From NCBI GenBank assembly GCA_022539475.1, contig VCMS01000185.1, forward strand, positions 21,281 through 85,280: a stretch of 64,000 nucleotides of DNA. The letters are read 5' to 3'. This DNA comes from Gracilaria domingensis (lineage: Eukaryota; Rhodophyta; Florideophyceae; Gracilariales; Gracilariaceae). The notes under the pieces were generated by a model that worked only from the letters and a program-made list of their open reading frames with translations, was not told where the DNA came from and did no database searches. Positions 1 to 10,403 of this stretch are shown one piece after another. Both the position numbers and the translations under genes were made by a program. Every line of letters starts with the position of its first letter. The first letter of the stretch is position 1.

Positions 1-1425
1 TCCGTTAGAACGGAAAGAAGGATACGGGGGCGCGCTGGGTTAAACAGCAAGGGTCAAGGCGTCTTTCGTCTTCAATTGCAAGCCCAGCGGTTTCATCAAG
101 TGTCGTTTAGACACTGCAGCGAAGCTCCGATGAGATCCGTCGTTGTGCCTCTTCGCCGCGTCAGTGTCTTAAAATATTTCTTCGCCTCCCGAGTTGGGTA
201 ATCGCAAGCCCTTCGATAGCTGAAGAGCTGGGCGGAAAGACATTTTGGATGCGTTGGGAGGGACATCCCGAACGGCCTTGATTGCGGGAAGCAATCTCTC
301 GACGAAGAGGGCTTAAGCGACCTCTCGGAAGATGTTTCGTATCGGAGGTTCTTTTGCCACCATTGGTCAGCAAATTCGCGGTTCAGGACAGCGCTGAGCT
401 CTAGCGTGTGTGATGAGTCGTGGTTAGGCCTTTGTAGGATATTTCCGTTAGCGTAACGTCAGAAGGGTAGGTTGGAGCAGCTCGCGGTAGGACGAGGGGG
501 GGAGAGCGTGTGGAGAACTCTGCTTCGGGAACACTGCGAGGAGCGCAGTGATCTTGGCGTTACTGGTGTCCTTAGGGGTTTGCTTGCCAGAAAGAAGCAA
601 AACAGCAGGGTGCCTGCTCGGTAACCATTGCTGGTCACAGCGTATAAGCATTCCGGAGATCGCGGCTAAGACTCGTAAGACCAAAATTGGATCTTTCCCC
701 GAGAACTTCTTTGGCATTTGAATTGCGTGCGTTTCGCATGCTTCGCAACTGCGCGAGCGACCGAAGCGTTGTAACGCTCACTCCCGTCGTTTAGACGATA
801 GTGCTTGAACCTAAGCACTTTTGAAAAGTCCCCATTGTTTGGTCGAATGCGGCGCAAATGCGAAACGTCCACTTCGCGGTCGAAGTCGTCCGAATCGACT
901 GCGTCTGAGCGGTCTGAGTCAGACTGCGAGTCATCCGAGTGGGAAAAGTCACGACCCTTGCGGGATGACTTCTCCTGTTCCGACGTCAGCTTGGGACTTC
1001 CGGGTCCTCTCTTTATCACGACCCACGGGAAATCGCGACCGGTACTCTTCTGCTCCACTGGGACGGGACTGCCCAAGTCGGGTCTATCATTGGGGTGCCT
1101 GCAGGTTCTCGAAAATCTGCTTCATTGGTTTGCGGGTAGTGGATAAGTGTTCGTTTGCCATATGCCAAAACGGCCGGTTTGAGGTTGAAGGTTGCTATAT
1201 CGATGGGAGCGAGCTGGAGGACGGCGTCTGTATTCTAGCGTGCACACTGTGCAATACGCGCGTCCAGAATCCGGGTGAGGGTCATCTTAGAAGCGACCCG
1301 TGGACTAAGGTTATCCAGCAGGCCTTACTTCACAGTAGACCTGGTGGGGATACGGAGCTCGACATTGAGTGTCACCATAGCTGCAGCGACTGGCCTCAGG
1401 GCTATGAGGTAGCTCTCGCGTAAGG
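1..1425 (-). mobile_element. Ty3/gypsy element D, internal part downstream of the element B insertion
   Basis: This is the 3'-ward continuation of element D, whose 5' LTR and gag start lie at 13127-14149 on the far side of element B. The recognisable part is a gag remnant on the minus strand at about 448-1076. It shows a Ser/Asp-rich acidic run, then a segment matching the gag core of elements B and C (FSKVL.FKHYRL, then a FSGKDP motif). The element is broken, with several breaks, and runs off the left edge of the window. Linking this piece to the 13127-14149 piece is inference from the nesting order. Confidence 0.65.
448..1076 (-). pseudogene. gag remnant of element D
   Basis: This minus-strand remnant of a Ty3/gypsy gag aligns by eye with the gag of elements B (about 11300-11460) and C (about 14650-14800). 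Shared landmarks are a Ser/Asp acidic tract, a K-Y-R-L segment with basic residues, and FSG-x-DP. It is a broken fossil fragment with no zinc knuckle visible. Confidence 0.6.
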
Positions 1426-1993
1426 TGTGGTATAGCCGGATGGTGCGAGCTGCTTAGTGGTGAGTCTGCGTGCTCGACCCGGCGGGAGGAAGTGAAACCC
1501 GTGACAGCTTAATGGTCGCAACACCCACCGTTTGCCTATAGTCACGGTGACCAAGTTGGTAAATACGCCTAGCACTGGTGTGTCGGCAGCACGTATAACC
1601 CTCGAGGTCAGCAAAACTTTAGAGGACTGACTAGACTTACCAATTGGTGACTGTAGAACCGAATGGTGTCAAATTAGCTCTAGTTGCTGCTTGACTTTAC
1701 TATTTGGTGTGGGAGGTTGGGCTAGGGGGTTTAAGTACGCCGAGCGCCTCGGCTCTCAGGCCTCGTGCCTACTGGGCCACCGGTGGTGCAGTGTTGTTGG
1801 TGCAACACACGCCGGCCACAATATTACACTACCTAGTAGTTATTATTCTAAATTATCGGAGAATAGACTATTAGTCCCCGTGTCAAGGCCTGCGTTGCGC
1901 GTTCCCACGTGGTACGTAGGGCACACGTGCCGGGAGCCGTGACGTCACATGTGGTCTTGTGGAGCACCCGTTGACGGGCGGAGCTATATGCTA
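1426..1993 (-). repeat. 3' LTR of element B
   Basis: Matches 12555-13126 along its whole length. It starts TGTGGTATAGCC and ends near a GAGCTATA block. It differs from its partner by substitutions and many one-base length differences. A pyrimidine-rich stretch just to its right would be the polypurine tract on the element's sense strand. ACCAATTGGT at 1637 is shared with the other LTR. Confidence 0.85.
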
Positions 1994-2189
1994 AGACCCT
2001 CTACCGCAGGCACGCCCCGTGGCTGGCGAAGGTCCCACGGGCGTTTGCAGCCTTTCACGCAAGACGGACGTCGGGCGCGCTACAGCCTGCGCAGCGCGCT
2101 TCTCGGGATGCGGCGAAGCTGGCGCGGTGCACGGCCGCGGCTCGCACAGGACTGCAGCGCCTATACCACTGCGGCCGTACGCCCTGGTG

Positions 2190-5100
2190 GTTAGGTGCGA
2201 TCGTACCTTACGTCCCTCGTGGTATTGGAACGCGAAACCGCGAACCGCGACCATTTCAGGTTGATCTTGTCGCGCGCCTGGTACCACGTGGTTGTCTTCG
2301 CCTCTTTGGTCCCTCCCGGAGGAGTCCGTCACTCCATCTTCCCTGTCCGTCCTCCCCCTGGGCGGGTTAGTCCGCGGCTTACCAGTTGGTTTCGAGCCTC
2401 CTTTCGGTGGGGTTCGCAGTTGTCAACCGATCGGCACACCGCCCCCTCGTGGTGTCGCTCCTATTCTCTGTTGGCCACTTGGTCTTGTGCCGTACTGAGG
2501 TGATACCTCGTTGGTTCCGACACGTACTGTCTCTCCGCTTGAGTGAGGGCGCCACTGGGGTGTCGTTGCCTTGGGCGGCCGCGTCGAGGGTGAGAGACTC
2601 CTGCCCGTGGCTCTTCAGACTTCGTGACCGTACCGTGCTGACGCGCTTCTACCTAGTGGTCTGCTCATCGGGGTGTTCAGGCTTGATTCAGGTCCAGCCG
2701 AGGGGTTTACCCGACTGCGTGGCGTTCAGCGCCCCTCCACCTGGTTCCTCGCGGTCTCCTTCCGTCTTTAGGTTCCCTCTGGGGTGGTTGTAACCTCCCT
2801 GGTTCACGGAACCCGTCCAGCCGGCGCACAACCCTGGTCATTTTGACGGTGTGTCAGCTCGCTCGAGCGGCGTGCCCGTTCTCTGTGACCCCTCAGGTTT
2901 CATCTAGTCATCCAATTGGTGGTGTTCCCCCTCTCGGTTGGTATCCTCCGTGGCACGCTCTCGCTCCAACTCGCGCCTTTTATACCTCATGGATGATCAA
3001 CCCGCTTCCCCCAACGGGGTGGTCGATGACGTTCGAACGCCGTGAAGCGGTGCCGAGGAGGGCATCACGCGCGCCCTTCCCGTTGTGGTGGACCCCGGGG
3101 GTGAGACGGCGCCGTTTCAATCGAATTACCACGTGGTTGACTCTTCGCAGCCCTGTCTGCCGTCCCAGACCGGTACACTTGTGTCCTTTCCATCGGGCGC
3201 CGAGGCTCCCGTGGAGGCCAACCACTTGGTATTGGAGGAGCCGCACTTCGACCCTATAAAGGGATATTCGGCTTCTGAAGTCTCCCCCTCGGCGGAGGTC
3301 AACCGTTCGGTCCGCGAAACTGTTGCTCCCGGTCGAGGATGTCTGGCAAGACCCCTGGGGTGGCGCGCGGCCGCGGAGGTGGCATCTTCAAGCCTAACAC
3401 GCGGTCGAGTACGCGTTCTCGTCAAGACCCTTACGGTCGCGGTGGGTATGATCCCTACGCAGCCGCCGCGGGCCCGAGCAACGTTAACCCTCTTGCGGTG
3501 GCCGGTACGGTGGAGGCTCACAGCTGAATCCTCATGACCTTAATAGGACGCACGGGCAGCCGCATGCCCACTATGGTGCACGCTTTGCCGATATCTCCGC
3601 CGAATTGGTCGCTCTGGGGAACTGGCCTTTCCACATCAGTTCCTCACTCTGTCCCTTGCGGTTCCGCCACATGGGTCTCACGCAGTATACCGCAATTGCC
3701 CGTTGGGATTGTCGCCGGTTGGAGGCGGTGCCTATTGCACCTCCTCCACCACGCAAGGGCGAGAAGCAGAGCCAGTTCGGTCGACAACAGTGTTTCCATG
3801 CGCGGCAGCGACACACGAAGTTTCTATACTACATCCCCGTGGCCGTACCGTCGGATCTCCCTTCATCCGCTGCGATGGGGAGGTCCACTACTTCCGCCGT
3901 TTGGTAGATATCCTTCACCGCTTGGACGAACCTGCTACGCACATCGAGGTCGATCTGGAGTACGTCGCGTTTGAGCGCCCTTTAGATACCAATTATTGGA
4001 CTGACCGTGGGAGGTGGGCGACCGATGCGATGGCTGAGAGCCGTGTTCGTCACCGTAACAACCGTACGCGACCATGTTCCTGTTCCACAACGTTGAGTAT
4101 TGGTCGCAGAGCGACCACAACCGCCGGACATGGTATGTCAATCGACCCTCTTGGTGGGACCACTATGAAGTATGTCAGTGGCTGGAAGTGCCGACCCCGC
4201 CGGTCCTTGCGTACTTTGGTAGTAGCATCTCCTCGAGAGGAATAACGCATATGCCGTTTGGTCGGTCGCGCGCAGCGAGTGGCCGTCATGGTGGCTATCC
4301 TCGCCCTTCAGGCTTCCGTGGAAGGTGTGACTTGGGACACGCGCTGCCCTGACAAGTCTGTCGGGATCAGCGGAACTCAACCAGTTGGTCGTATCTTCAA
4401 TATTCCCAACGATGTGGTCGGCGACATTCGTGCCATGGGGCTCTCCAACATCGTGGAGGGCACCAAATATACTGCGCAGCAGTTGGATGGCTACCTCACT
4501 GCGGTAAGTAACCACAATTGGGGGCCTGAACAGGGTTGGGATGTCTACGACCCGGAGGTTCATAGCATCGTGCTTCTCCAACAGCAGCACATGGCTGGCG
4601 AAGACCATTTGGTAATGACGATACCGTGATGGTGGCTGCCGAGAAACTATGAGTCCCCGCATTGCCTCCGTCGGCACCTGTACAGGCTACTCCTCCGACC
4701 AGCGTGGCTGCGCCTGTTCCAAGTGGTCCGGCGAACCTCAGGCGGCTGCTCACCCTCCCGGACGGGCTGCCCAGGGGCCTCTTCGGGTTGGTTTCCAGTC
4801 GCTTCCGGTGAATCCGGTGCCCCCTGGTGGTGATAGTGGCGCGATACGGAGCGCTCTGGCTCGTCTCAACCACGCCTCGATGGTGCACTTCAACCGTCCT
4901 GGTCCCAATGACATCCTCACCGCTGTGGATACTCTTACCAACTTGCTCCCCGTAGTTGCTCACCACGAGCGGCGCACTTCTGAGCTGCGACAGTTCCGCG
5001 ACTACTTCCAGCGCAATCTCTACCGTGAGGTGACAGCCTATGTTGGTCAGTTGAGCAACCTTGTGGAAGGCCACGCGCCGTTACATCGACCCCCTGTGGA

Positions 5101-5760
5101 AAGTTTCAACCCGTACGCTCCTGCGTCACAGCAACCTGCGACCCCAATGGTAGGCTTTGGTGGCCTTGGTACGTATCAACTCCCTGGTGGACCTCCTGGT
5201 GGTGATCCTGCGGCACCTTTCCATACTCCGCTTGGTCCTCACAACGTTCCTCTTCCTCCAGCAAGTACTGGGACAGGAGCACCAAGTGGTTTCTCAACTG
5301 GTTTCCGTTCGGCTCCGCTTCCGCCGACGTCCGGTGCTCCTAGGCCGCCTACTGGTCTGACCCCCGGTGCAGGGCCGTCTAGTGGTCTTGCTCCTCCGAC
5401 CTCTGGTGGCATCCTCCGTCTAGCTTACCGCCTTCCTTCCATCCACCCACTGGTCCTGCGAATACCATGCCGGTAGTCAGCAGCGGTACCCTGCGGGACC
5501 TGCTGGTACTTCTGCTCCCTTACCAAGTGGTGGTGCGCCACCGAGCGCGGCTAGCGGCGGGGGCGGAAGCTCCGCCGGACCTATGTCGGTGTCCTCTGGT
5601 CGTGGAGGTTCCGCATCATCTCGCGGGACCTCCCGTGGACGTGGTCGCGGTCGTGGAACCAGTCGTGGACGCGGACGTGGCCGTGGGTCCTCCAAGGCCT
5701 CCTAAGTCACCTCGTGGTTCCTCTCGTGGATTCTTCTCGACTAATAAAGTGTCTTGCATT
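2190..5760 (+). mobile_element. Opposite-strand extra coding region of element B, broken
   Basis: Between the chromodomain and the 3' LTR lie about 3.5 kb whose best open frames run on the + strand, against gag-pol. Conceptual segments include a likely start near 2989 (MDDQPASP) just after a TTTTATACC box, an RG-rich patch near 3340-3460, an unrecognised globular part near 3560-4630, a Pro/Gly-rich part at 4650-5440, and a C-terminal RGG-like tail (RGRGRGRG) ending at 5705. AATAAA follows 38 bases after the last stop. No known domain was recognised. It is a broken fossil with several breaks. Antisense extra ORFs are known in some plant gypsy elements. What the product did cannot be told from the sequence; nucleic-acid binding is a guess from the RGG tail. 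Confidence 0.6.
5743..5748 (+). promoter_or_regulatory. Polyadenylation signal AATAAA of the opposite-strand gene
   Basis: AATAAA lies 38 bases after the stop of the RGG-tailed + strand frame. It is followed by a T/G-rich stretch (TTTTGTTTTCC near 5777), the usual layout of a cleavage and polyadenylation site. It supports a separate + strand transcript that converges on gag-pol. Confidence 0.5.
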
Positions 5761-5854
5761 GTGATCTCTGATCTTCTTTTGTTTTCCTGTTAGGTTAGTT
5801 AGTTAGCTTTTCGTGTAGCGTGGCGTTCAACGGCTTCGATAACCCCCCCCTTCC

Positions 5855-6091
5855 TTAGCGACGCGTACCACGCGAAGCAATACCAGTTGGTGGGGGCGTT
5901 CGCCCTTGTTTGCGCCAGTATCGGATGATGAAGTTGTTAGGGATATGACCAGGTGGTTCCATAGAGTCGTGCTCGGGCGACCATCCATACCATCTTACCC
6001 GGTAGCGCATACCCTTTGTGGTGTGTTCGTGACCTACAATGGTGTCAATAGCGCACTCCTGAGTGTCTACTTGAGGGTGTGACTCTTCCAT
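5855..6091 (-). CDS. Chromodomain of element B
   Basis: The 78-residue frame contains a chromodomain-like segment: VDTQ..IDTIVGHEHTTKG, then RVRWYGW near residues 30-36, then a helix with NNFIIRYW. The aromatic and W residues of the fold are visible. In chromoviruses this domain sits at the integrase C-terminus and steers integration to marked chromatin. It overlaps the end of the integrase frame. It is part of a broken element. Confidence 0.75.
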   Translation of the reverse strand: MEESHPQVDTQECAIDTIVGHEHTTKGMRYRVRWYGWSPEHDSMEPPGHIPNNFIIRYWRKQGRTPPPTGIASRGTRR

Positions 6092-8439
6092 TTGGTCATG
6101 GGGTGCGTGGCTCCCGTGGGTGGTGTGACCCGTTGGTCTTGCCGAGGCTCGATCTCCTGTGCCGCTTGGGTCGTGGGGTCAGCCGTTACGGCTCTGGTGG
6201 AAGGTTGACCGCTCGGCTGACTCATCATAGGAGGGGGTATGGGAGACGTTTGCTCCCTCTCCGCTTCCTGCTGCGTTGGCTCACCTATTGGTTGTGCATT
6301 CGCTGTCGTCGGTTGTGCGGCCTTGACAATCCTGTCGATGGAGACCGTGTTCTCCAAACCTTCCATTATGACCGTAGCGGTATGCTCGTCGGAGCGAATC
6401 ACCTTGTATGGTCCCGTGGACTTGGGTAGTAGTTTAGAATTGATATCCTCCTCAAGGCGGATGTCCTCTTCCATCTCCGCTGGGGTTGGTCGCTTACCTT
6501 TTGGTGGCACGTCAAGGAAGACCATGTCTCCTGCTACCACTTTGGTCACTTTGCTCACCGTTCGGTCATAGTCCGCTTTATACCGTTCTTGGGCTGCTGT
6601 CATCTTAACTTTGGCAGCAGCCAAAGCGGCGCGTAACTTCTGGAGTATGTCTCTCTTGACCTTCGCCGGTGTGAGTGTCCCGGCCGCTTCCGAGCGGTCA
6701 GGTCCGGGCTGGACGATAATACCATGTGGTGTTCGCGAAAGTACCAGGTCGAATGGGGTTGTTTGAGTGACCCTGTGGACCTGGAGGTTGTACGCATATG
6801 TCAATGGTTGGACATACTCCGACCATGTGGTTTGGTGCTCTTCGACATAGTGCCGTAGGCGTGCCACTAGGGTCTTATTGAAGCGTTCCACTTGGCCGTT
6901 TGTTTGCGGATGATAGGCCGTGGTAAAGTAGTGCTTGACCCCTAGCATTGTACAAACCGCCTCGAAGAACTTAGAAGCTAGGTTCGAACCGTTATCGGTC
7001 AGTAGGTACATGGGAGCACCGTACGGGTAGACCCAATTCTCCAGGAAGGCTGTCGCTAGTGTCGTTGCCGTTTGGTTCTTCAGAGGTATGGCTCTGGTGA
7101 GCTTTGTGAACCTGTCGGTTATGACTACTACAAAGCGGTAACCCTCTGAGGTCTTGGGCAGGGGCCCCAGTATGTCGATTGCTACGAATTCCAGGGGCCC
7201 CGCCGCCGGGAATAGCTTTAGGTACTTCCTGTGCTTCGCCACACCACCTCGGGTCTTAATGCACGAATTGCATTGCGCCACATAGGTATATACATCGTTA
7301 GCCATATGCGGCCAGTAGAATTGCCTCCGAAGGGTATAGTACAACCGCGTGGCTCCAGGGTGTCCCGAAAGCCGTGGATTGTGTGACAGATATAACACCC
7401 TTTGTCTTAATGACTCAGGTACGACCTTCTGGAGAGCTCCGTCTAAAGGCGAGCGTCTGATGAGGTACCCATTGTGGTCGACGTCGAAATGAGAATCCTT
7501 CCTTCCAAGTACGTCAGCGAGCGTTTTGCACAACCTATCGGTCGATTGTTCGCGTAAGAATTCCTCCCGGGTGATTGGAGCGTGTTCCCCTTCCTCCACA
7601 GGAAGGAGGGTCTCCACTACCACTTGGTACGTACTGTCATCATGCCAGTATCCCTTCAGAACTTCATTGACCTCGTGGTTAGCTGGTTCTATAGTAAAGC
7701 ATGGGATGTCGTCGTCCACTGGGTCAGTGTCCAATCCTTCGGTATTCAACCGGGACAATGCATCCGCCACTCGGTGCTTGACCCCGGGGCGGTACTGCAC
7801 ATCGTACTCAAACTCCGAGAGTCTCAGACGCCATCGGGCCAGACGACCCGATGCGTCCGCCAAGCCTAATATCCACCTCAAGGAGTCGTGATCCGTTCGG
7901 AGCGTGAAGCGCACACCATATAGGTAAGGACGTAGCATGAGCATGCTCCAAACAACCGCTAGGCATTCCTTCTCCGTTACGCTGTAGTTCTGCTCCGCTT
8001 GGTTAAGAGCTCTACTCCAATACCCAATTGGTGCGAGCTTGCCGTCCTCCTGTTCCTGCATTAGGCAGCAACCTATTTGGGCGTCCGACGCATCCGTGTC
8101 CAGTGTATACGGGAGTCCCGTTTTGGGCAATGCCAGTACCGGTGGGGAGAGAAGCACTGCTTTCAATGTATAGAACGCCTCTACCTCGTCCTCTTCCAGG
8201 TGGTCAAATTGTGTGGGCTGCCCCTTCTGCAACCTCCGGTTCAGGGGTGCGGCTATCTTTGCAAAACCCTTGATGAACCGCCGGTAGACGTTGCATAGAC
8301 CTATAAAGGATCGTATGTCCGTCTGCGACGTAGGGAGCTTCGCTTCCTGTACCGCTCGGATATTCCGTTTGGTCACTTCGAGTTTCCCGGGCTTATTGTA
8401 TGCCCTAGGTACTCTACCTCTTGGTTGAAGAACATACAC
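6067..8439 (-). CDS. pol: RNase H and integrase part of element B pol
   Basis: This 790-residue frame begins in the RT connection (NVYRRFIKGFAKI), then RNase H with TLDTDASD near residue 112, a later TEKECLAVVW helix and RTDHDSLRW. Next comes the integrase HHCC zinc domain (HNPRLSGHPG ... CNSCIKTRG), then the catalytic core with VAIDILGPLP, TDNGSN and HPQTNGQVERFNKT, giving the D,D,E set of Ty3/gypsy integrases. The GPY/F-like C-terminal part follows. It copies and integrates the element's cDNA. It belongs to a broken element. Confidence 0.9.
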   Translation of the reverse strand: MYVLQPRGRVPRAYNKPGKLEVTKRNIRAVQEAKLPTSQTDIRSFIGLCNVYRRFIKGFAKIAAPLNRRLQKGQPTQFDHLEEDEVEAFYTLKAVLLSPPVLALPKTGLPYTLDTDASDAQIGCCLMQEQEDGKLAPIGYWSRALNQAEQNYSVTEKECLAVVWSMLMLRPYLYGVRFTLRTDHDSLRWILGLADASGRLARWRLRLSEFEYDVQYRPGVKHRVADALSRLNTEGLDTDPVDDDIPCFTIEPANHEVNEVLKGYWHDDSTYQVVVETLLPVEEGEHAPITREEFLREQSTDRLCKTLADVLGRKDSHFDVDHNGYLIRRSPLDGALQKVVPESLRQRVLYLSHNPRLSGHPGATRLYYTLRRQFYWPHMANDVYTYVAQCNSCIKTRGGVAKHRKYLKLFPAAGPLEFVAIDILGPLPKTSEGYRFVVVITDRFTKLTRAIPLKNQTATTLATAFLENWVYPYGAPMYLLTDNGSNLASKFFEAVCTMLGVKHYFTTAYHPQTNGQVERFNKTLVARLRHYVEEHQTTWSEYVQPLTYAYNLQVHRVTQTTPFDLVLSRTPHGIIVQPGPDRSEAAGTLTPAKVKRDILQKLRAALAAAKVKMTAAQERYKADYDRTVSKVTKVVAGDMVFLDVPPKGKRPTPAEMEEDIRLEEDINSKLLPKSTGPYKVIRSDEHTATVIMEGLENTVSIDRIVKAAQPTTANAQPIGEPTQQEAEREQTSPIPPPMMSQPSGQPSTRAVTADPTTQAAQEIEPRQDQRVTPPTGATHPMTKWKSHTLK

Positions 8440-9467
8440 TTTCGTAGTTTGAGGGTCACGCCTGCCTCTTGTAGCAACTGCAGTACCACTTGGACGTGTG
8501 AGAAGTGCTCCTCTATGGACCTCGAGTAGATGACTACGTCATCTATGTATACCAATGCGGTTGTCCACTTCACTTTAGACAGTATAATGTCTAACGCCCT
8601 TTGGAATGTAGCGGGGGCGTTTCTTAAACCAAACGGCATGCGTAAGAAGCGATACAGGCCTGCGTGGCATGTAAACGCAGTCTTATCACGGTCACCCTCT
8701 GGTATTTCGATCTGCCAATACCCGCAGTTGGCGTCCAGTGTGGTAAAGATGTTCGCATCTCCTAGGGAGTCGATGCATTCATCCATCCTCGGGATGGGGT
8801 ACGAGTCCCTTACCGTTACGGCATTGAGTTTTCTGTAGTCAATACAGAACCTCATACGGGTCTCTCCTCGTTTTTGGACTAGCACTACAGGGCTAGCCCA
8901 TTCCGAGTTTGCCGGTTCTGTAACCCCCTCGCGGAGCATCCGCTCTACCTCCTCCAGCTCTACCTCACGGGCCTTATGTCCCGCGCGGTATGGCTGTTGG
9001 TGGATGGGACGGGAGTCCGGTTTGAGGTCAATCCTGTGCTGGGTGGCCTTAATGGCTCCCAGCTTACCCGACCACATGGTACTGAATGGCTCCAGGAGTC
9101 CAAGGATCCGAGCTCTGAGCTCTTCCCCTTCAAGTCCTATATTCACCTCCGTCTTCCAATTGGTCAGTGGGTCGAGCTCCAGTTTCTGGTCTTCTCGCTC
9201 AGCTAATCGCTGCACCATATGGTCTGTTCGCGACGAATTCAACGAATTGACACTGCCCCCCCCTTCCTTAGCATCCACGACCTCGTGGGACCATTGTGGT
9301 ATAATCGTAAAGATCGTACGGGGAGCCGGTAAGGCAAGACCAATTACGGTGTGTTTTGGCAACTTGACCGGGAGGTTGCTGAAGTTACTGAGGTAGACCT
9401 GAAACGGTTTTGTCGGTATGTTGTCGACTATACCATTCGCCATTAAGGTCATGTGTCGTTCGGCCAA
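8373..9467 (-). CDS. pol: Reverse transcriptase part of element B pol
   Basis: This 364-residue frame carries RT motifs in order: FCIDYRKLNAVT, SYPIPRMDE, FTTLDANCGYWQI, FLRMPFGLRNAPATFQ, and the catalytic VYIDDVVIYS, then the LRKCMFFNQEVEYLGH thumb segment. The order and spacing are those of Ty3/gypsy RT. It lies between protease and RNase H as expected. It is part of a broken element. Confidence 0.9.
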   Translation of the reverse strand: MAERHMTLMANGIVDNIPTKPFQVYLSNFSNLPVKLPKHTVIGLALPAPRTIFTIIPQWSHEVVDAKEGGGSVNSLNSSRTDHMVQRLAEREDQKLELDPLTNWKTEVNIGLEGEELRARILGLLEPFSTMWSGKLGAIKATQHRIDLKPDSRPIHQQPYRAGHKAREVELEEVERMLREGVTEPANSEWASPVVLVQKRGETRMRFCIDYRKLNAVTVRDSYPIPRMDECIDSLGDANIFTTLDANCGYWQIEIPEGDRDKTAFTCHAGLYRFLRMPFGLRNAPATFQRALDIILSKVKWTTALVYIDDVVIYSRSIEEHFSHVQVVLQLLQEAGVTLKLRKCMFFNQEVEYLGHTISPGNSK

Positions 9468-9503
9468 CCGTGAATGGTTCTGAATGGATAACAGGCCAGG
9501 TTG

Positions 9504-10403
9504 TTAGCATGTGACCTTCACTACCAAGTGGTTCATAGGCGGTATTGTTACCGCCTTTGCCAATCGCACCTTGTTGGAGAGTGTGTTTTCCGGGACCGGT
9601 TGGTGTTGAGTGCGGTTCTCTTTCGTAGAGGCACCCTTGTGGTTACCAATAATGGCGATCCGGGGGCCATTATGGAACAGAACTGTCTTAAAACGTGGAA
9701 AAATTGCCCTGACATACTGGTCTATAAAAGTTGTGCCGAGGATACAGTCTGTTGCCAGTTGGTTAACGACTATGAAGCGAACTCGGACCCTCATGGTGTC
9801 AATCAATACCATTATGGTAAGCGCTCCCATGACGGTTAGTGGTCTGTTGTTGGCGTCAACCAGTGGGTTAGTTAATGTACATGGCTGAAGCTTATTAAGT
9901 TGTCTGTTAGTTAATAGTTTGGCATTCACCAGATTAGGTCCTGCCCCGGTGTCCAGGACAGTGACGCATGGTACCAAGTGGTTAGAAGTAAACCCGAGGG
10001 TGACGTTTACCTTATAGTTACTATGCTTGAGAAAGCATATCGGTTCGGTGCCGTCCATAAGGCTCTCCTCCCCTGTAACCAATGGGTAATTGTCCATACT
10101 TGCACCACTTGGTTCTGGAAGGCCTTCCGTCTTCGGACAGTTGGGGAAGGCCTCTATCCCAACTGTTCGGCGTTTTCCGCCTGCGGGGCGGGATCCGTTT
10201 GGTCCTGCTCCGTAACGAGGTGTACCTGATGAGGTGTGGCTGCATTGGGTCGCGCATTTGCGTGTCCCGTGCCTGCGCTCCGTGCCGGGGGCCCAAATAT
10301 ATCCTGGTGGTTTTGCTGGCGAGCAGTCAGGAGAGCGTTCCTGTTCTGCGGAGCCACACTTGGGCACGCTGTGGCCAAGTGGTGGGGCGCCAAACAGAAC
10401 CAA
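9504..10403 (-). CDS. pol: Aspartic protease part of element B pol
   Basis: This 299-residue frame contains VTVLDTGAGPNLV, the D-T-G active-site loop of retropepsins, and later a DCILGTTFI hydrophobic-G block. It overlaps the gag frame end by about 250 bases in another frame, as expected if gag-pol uses frameshifting, which the family is known to do. It cleaves the gag-pol polyprotein. It is part of a broken element. Confidence 0.8.
   Translation of the reverse strand: MVLFGAPPLGHSVPKCGSAEQERSPDCSPAKPPGYIWAPGTERRHGTRKCATQCSHTSSGTPRYGAGPNGSRPAGGKRRTVGIEAFPNCPKTEGLPEPSGASMDNYPLVTGEESLMDGTEPICFLKHSNYKVNVTLGFTSNHLVPCVTVLDTGAGPNLVNAKLLTNRQLNKLQPCTLTNPLVDANNRPLTVMGALTIMVLIDTMRVRVRFIVVNQLATDCILGTTFIDQYVRAIFPRFKTVLFHNGPRIAIIGNHKGASTKENRTQHQPVPENTLSNKVRLAKAVTIPPMNHLVVKVTC

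Noticed and set aside
1-120. TCCGTTAGAACGGA and GTCGTTTAGAC palindromes in element D
   Set aside because: Only three or four loose copies in the visible 2.4 kb of D, not enough to call a motif.
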